Position numbers and translations under genes: made by a program. Of a stretch of 64,000 nt of DNA, positions 61,293-64,000 are shown in pieces (the stretch's first letter is position 1; each line of letters opens with the position of its first letter). A model generated the notes under the pieces. It saw only the letters and a list, made by a program, of their open reading frames with translations, was not told where the DNA came from and ran no database searches. The stretch spans positions 1,240,001-1,304,000 of the forward strand of contig CP075496.1 of assembly GCA_021613535.1 (NCBI GenBank), written 5' to 3'. Origin of the DNA: Adineta vaga (taxonomy: Eukaryota; Rotifera).

Positions 61293-62153
61293 ATGGCTCG
61301 ACATTCACCATCACATTTAAATCTTGACCCAATGAGTCGATCTCAATCAAGTTCATCAATTCGATCGAATTTAACAATTGATTCGAGTCGATCAACAACA
61401 AGTAGTCAAAAACGACGTGGACTTCTTGGTAAACTTGGTACTGGTGTTCAATCGATCTTTCGACGTTTCTCTCGATCACGAACAACATTAACTGAAATGC
61501 AAATTCAAATTCTATTAGCAATGACAAATTTTACTCGTGAAGAAGTTGTCAAATGGTAAATAGATATTTCTTTTAAGAAAGAAAAATTGCGAGTTCTATT
61601 TTGTTCATTTAGGCATGAAGATTTTATAACGAATTATCCAAATGGTTATATGACTCGGAAACAATTTGTTTCAATGTATAAATCTCTATGTCCAAAATCT
61701 GATCCGGAACGGTTTGCACGTCATATATTTCGTGCATTTGATCTTGATAGATCCAATACAGTTGATTTTCATGAATTTCTCGTTGGTTTATCAATGACAT
61801 CGACAACCAGTTCAATACGTGATAAACTTCAATGGATTTTTCATGTATTTGATATTGATGGAAATGGTATATTAACACGAAGGGAATGTTTAGAAATCAT
61901 TGAAATTTTTGTTCGATTTAATCAATCATTACAAGGTGATACATCAAATCCAAATAATGATCAATTGATCATTGCAGCCAAACGATCAATGATGAATATT
62001 TTTGATAATGTTGGAGATATTCATAATGATAAATTAACAATGTCACAATTTGTTGAAGGTTGTTTGAAAGATGATCTAATTTCACAATTATTAGAACCTG
62101 GATCAGCAACAACATTGACTAATACACATGATAATTCAACGGCTAGCACATGA
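61293..62153 (+). CDS. Neuronal calcium sensor/KChIP-like EF-hand protein
   Basis: About 267 residues from exons 61293-61555 and 61613-62153. The N-terminal 65 residues are Ser/Arg-rich (SRSQSSSSIRSNLTIDSSRS, then KRRGLLGKLG), with no MG start, so no N-myristoylation. The NCS/KChIP-type body follows: LTEMQIQILLAMTNFTREEV, a degenerate first EF hand (PNGYMTRKQFVSMY), a canonical second loop (DLDRSNTVDFHE), a canonical third (DIDGNGILTRRE) and a fourth with no acidic first position (around IHNDKLTMSQF). It probably binds two calcium ions. The partner is unknown; KChIPs bind voltage-gated potassium channels. Confidence 0.85.
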
Positions 62154-63076
62154 CATTTATTTAGAGCGTTTGCAGTGTTTAGTAGTTCAGATAGAATCTT
62201 CTTCCGTTTGTAAAATCTTTTCAAATAATTTATTGCTATTGATGCAAGTCTTCTTTTTTTTCTGTAAATTGATTGACAATAAATACACTGCACAGATCTT
62301 TTGATTAACAAATAAATTCTTACAGATGCAACACATTTACAAGATGAATAAACTTGATCGTCAGAGAGAAATTCTTGCCTTTGAATTATTAAAACTTTTA
62401 TTCATATGATTTACTGAAGTTTTCTTTTCGAATACGATTAGTAAATGTATGTAAATCTTCGTCGCTGTCATGTATGATTGGCAGACTAACGTCATAGAAT
62501 TAATGAACGATTTGACATCAAAGATGCAAAAGACGGTATGTATGGAAAAAGCAGTTTTGTTTTTATCTTCGAAATACTAGAAAGACACGCTTCAATCTTG
62601 TCTCTAAATGATGACTAATAGCACGTTCTGATAAGATAATTTTCGTATTTTGATATTCTTTGATCTGATAACCTTGGTACAAAAGAAAATCTTTGACATA
62701 TAAATAACATTGAATATTCCGATGAAAAGATAGGATTAATATCAACAAATAAACTTTATCAGATACACATTGATTTCTAAAATCAACATTCGAATCAAAG
62801 AATACTTTGATTGTATATATTTCTAATGATAGACAAGTAATCATCATTGCTAGTGTCAATCATGACAGAATGTTTATATAAATGTCTAATCATATGAATA
62901 GTTTGACAATGAAATCTATGCGTTAATTTCTTTGATTACTGATGAAAGGATAATATCACTCCATTTATTATTCAATGAATATAACAACAACAAAAAACGA
63001 TCAAAGTAGTGTAAGGATACAACCTTGTTCTTTTTTTCTCTTTAAATATGAATATGAATATGAAATATATAAATGA
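62154..63076. other. Intergenic region
   Basis: A 98-residue open frame on the minus strand (62563-62859) has no recognised domain or flanking exons and is not called. The remainder is AT-rich and uninformative. Confidence 0.4.
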
Positions 63077-63736
63077 TTAATTTTTGTTATTATTCAAATA
63101 TTCAGTTGCTGATAGAGACAAGTACGGATAAAAATACGGCAATTGATCATTGCTATTGATTAATTTCGAAGGTTTTGAATAAGGGTGAAAACGTTGATGA
63201 TTGACGATTTTCGATAATCGATGATTTGATCGAATATGATCATGTTCTGATGAAAGTTTTCTATGACATGAATATGGTGGGAAATTATATTGAGCTGTAT
63301 GACATTGAAAACATCCAGGGATTGTACATATAGGTGGATATGAATATTGAGATGCAAGATAAGCAAGAGATGAATGAAGAAATAGATTAGTAAGTGATGA
63401 TGTGGAATCACATTGAGGTAAAAGATGATTGAATTCTTGAGGAGATTGTTTATTTGAAATCGATTGTGATGAAGGTGAAAAACGTTTTATCGATGAAGAT
63501 TTAGGTACATGAGAGGTAGGAGTCGGTGATGAAGAACGAATTAATGTCAATGGTGAATCTTTACCAATACTTGAACAAGTTTGAGCGAGTAGAGCTAATG
63601 GACTTTGACTTGGATCGTACTAATCAAAAGAAAATCAAAAGAATGTTTTTTTTTGTGATTATTTCAATGGTCTTACTGGGAGTATTGAAGATGGTTGAAT
63701 ATAATCTGATTTCGTTGGAGTTCTTGTTGAAGACAT
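63077..63736 (-). CDS. NET-family (Noc/Nlz/Elbow) transcriptional regulator-like protein
   Basis: About 200 residues from minus-strand exons 63677-63736 and 63077-63619. The N-terminus carries DPSQSPLALLAQTCSSIGKD, the diagnostic Sp-type motif of NET proteins (ZNF503/703, Noc, Elbow). Further on, CTIPGCFQCHTAQY resembles the buttonhead-box-like cysteine cluster of the family. The single C2H2 zinc finger normally found after it is not visible, and the C-terminus (His- and Ser-rich) ends early. NET proteins are nuclear corepressors in appendage and neural patterning, working partly without DNA binding. Whether the finger was lost or lies in an unrecognised exon cannot be decided here. Confidence 0.72.
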
Positions 63737-64000
63737 CTGTCTCTTTTTCCAATAATGATGATCGTTATGTTATGTATCTCTTGAATGTATATGAAAGCTT
63801 TTTCTTTTTTTCTGCTTCTTTCTCTCTGTTCTTTCTATTTATACATAGATAGAAAGAAGAGGCAAAGAACAGATTTGTATGCGTGATAAATGATGATCAT
63901 GTTTGCTATTCTCATGCGAATAAACGTACACTACAGCTTGACACATGTCAATTAGAAAAGGAAAACAACATTCGATGAATAATGACAATACTGATGGCAT
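63737..64000. other. Window end, promoter side of the NET-like gene
   Basis: Pyrimidine-rich sequence with tttttctttttttctgc-type runs. No gene seen before the window ends. Confidence 0.4.

Noticed and set aside
62563-62859. 98-residue open frame on the minus strand
   Set aside because: Hydrophobic low-complexity composition without flanking exons or a recognisable family.

Overview
The window looks like nuclear DNA of a small invertebrate animal, most likely a bdelloid rotifer. It is strongly AT-rich and gene-dense. Genes are interrupted by very short GT..AG introns, mostly about 45-60 bases. The gene set is metazoan: two rhodopsin-like receptors, PA28-gamma, an ADAM10-like protease, Miro, a PPM1D-type phosphatase, gamma-synergin and a Noc/Nlz-type factor. 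Two genes point to bdelloids specifically: an intronless bacterial YcaC-like isochorismatase and a DYW-type PPR protein. The species call is inference; no rRNA or mitochondrial marker is present. No tRNA, rRNA, CRISPR array, autonomous transposon or virus was seen.

Layout. 0.7-2.6 kb: receptor (+). 3.9-4.2 kb: palindromic repeat. 5.4-9.4 kb: TEX2-like SMP lipid-transfer protein (+, 15 exons). 10.9-11.9 kb: second receptor (-). 12.3-13.5 kb: cathepsin L (+). 13.6-14.7 kb: LRR protein (-). 15.0-15.9 kb: unknown protein (+). 16.1-17.1 kb: PSME3 (+). 17.8-21.4 kb: three tandem copies of a secreted eight-cysteine protein (+). 22.1-22.8 kb: decayed DYW-PPR pseudogene. 23.0-24.5 kb: DnaJ-A cochaperone (-) with a heat-shock element just before its start. 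24.8-27.8 and 34.5-37.4 kb: two near-identical copies (-) of a catalytically dead glutamate-carboxypeptidase/transferrin-receptor-like membrane protein, each with a different one-base frameshift. 28.6-31.0 kb: intact DYW-type PPR gene (-). 38.3-39.0 kb: YcaC-like hydrolase (-). 39.4-42.3 kb: coiled-coil protein (-). 43.5-44.0 kb: small unknown protein (-). 44.2-46.3 kb: ADAM10-like protease without a prodomain (+). 46.5-47.2 kb: LEPROT/Vps55 (-). 47.3-48.2 kb: ICMT (-). 48.8-51.1 kb: Miro (-). 51.7-54.2 kb: PPM1D-like phosphatase (-). 57.3-59.4 kb: gamma-synergin (+). 59.6-60.1 kb: RPB6 (+). 60.7-61.2 kb: chimeric RPB6/CSE1L relic. 61.3-62.2 kb: NCS-type EF-hand protein (+). 63.1-63.7 kb: NET-family factor (-).

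The genes are individually transcribed and form no operon. Loose themes are membrane traffic and contact sites (TEX2, Vps55, Miro, synergin), prenyl-protein processing (ICMT, and a DnaJ-A with a CaaX-like end) and proteostasis (DnaJ-A, PA28-gamma, cathepsin L). The most unusual content is the tandem eight-cysteine family, the paired pseudo-peptidase copies, the intact and decayed DYW-PPR genes, the YcaC-like gene and the two inverted-repeat families. Exon joins were chosen by hand from GT/AG sites, reading frame and family alignment. In every intact multi-exon model the summed exon length is a multiple of three; the two pseudo-peptidase copies are off by one base in opposite directions.
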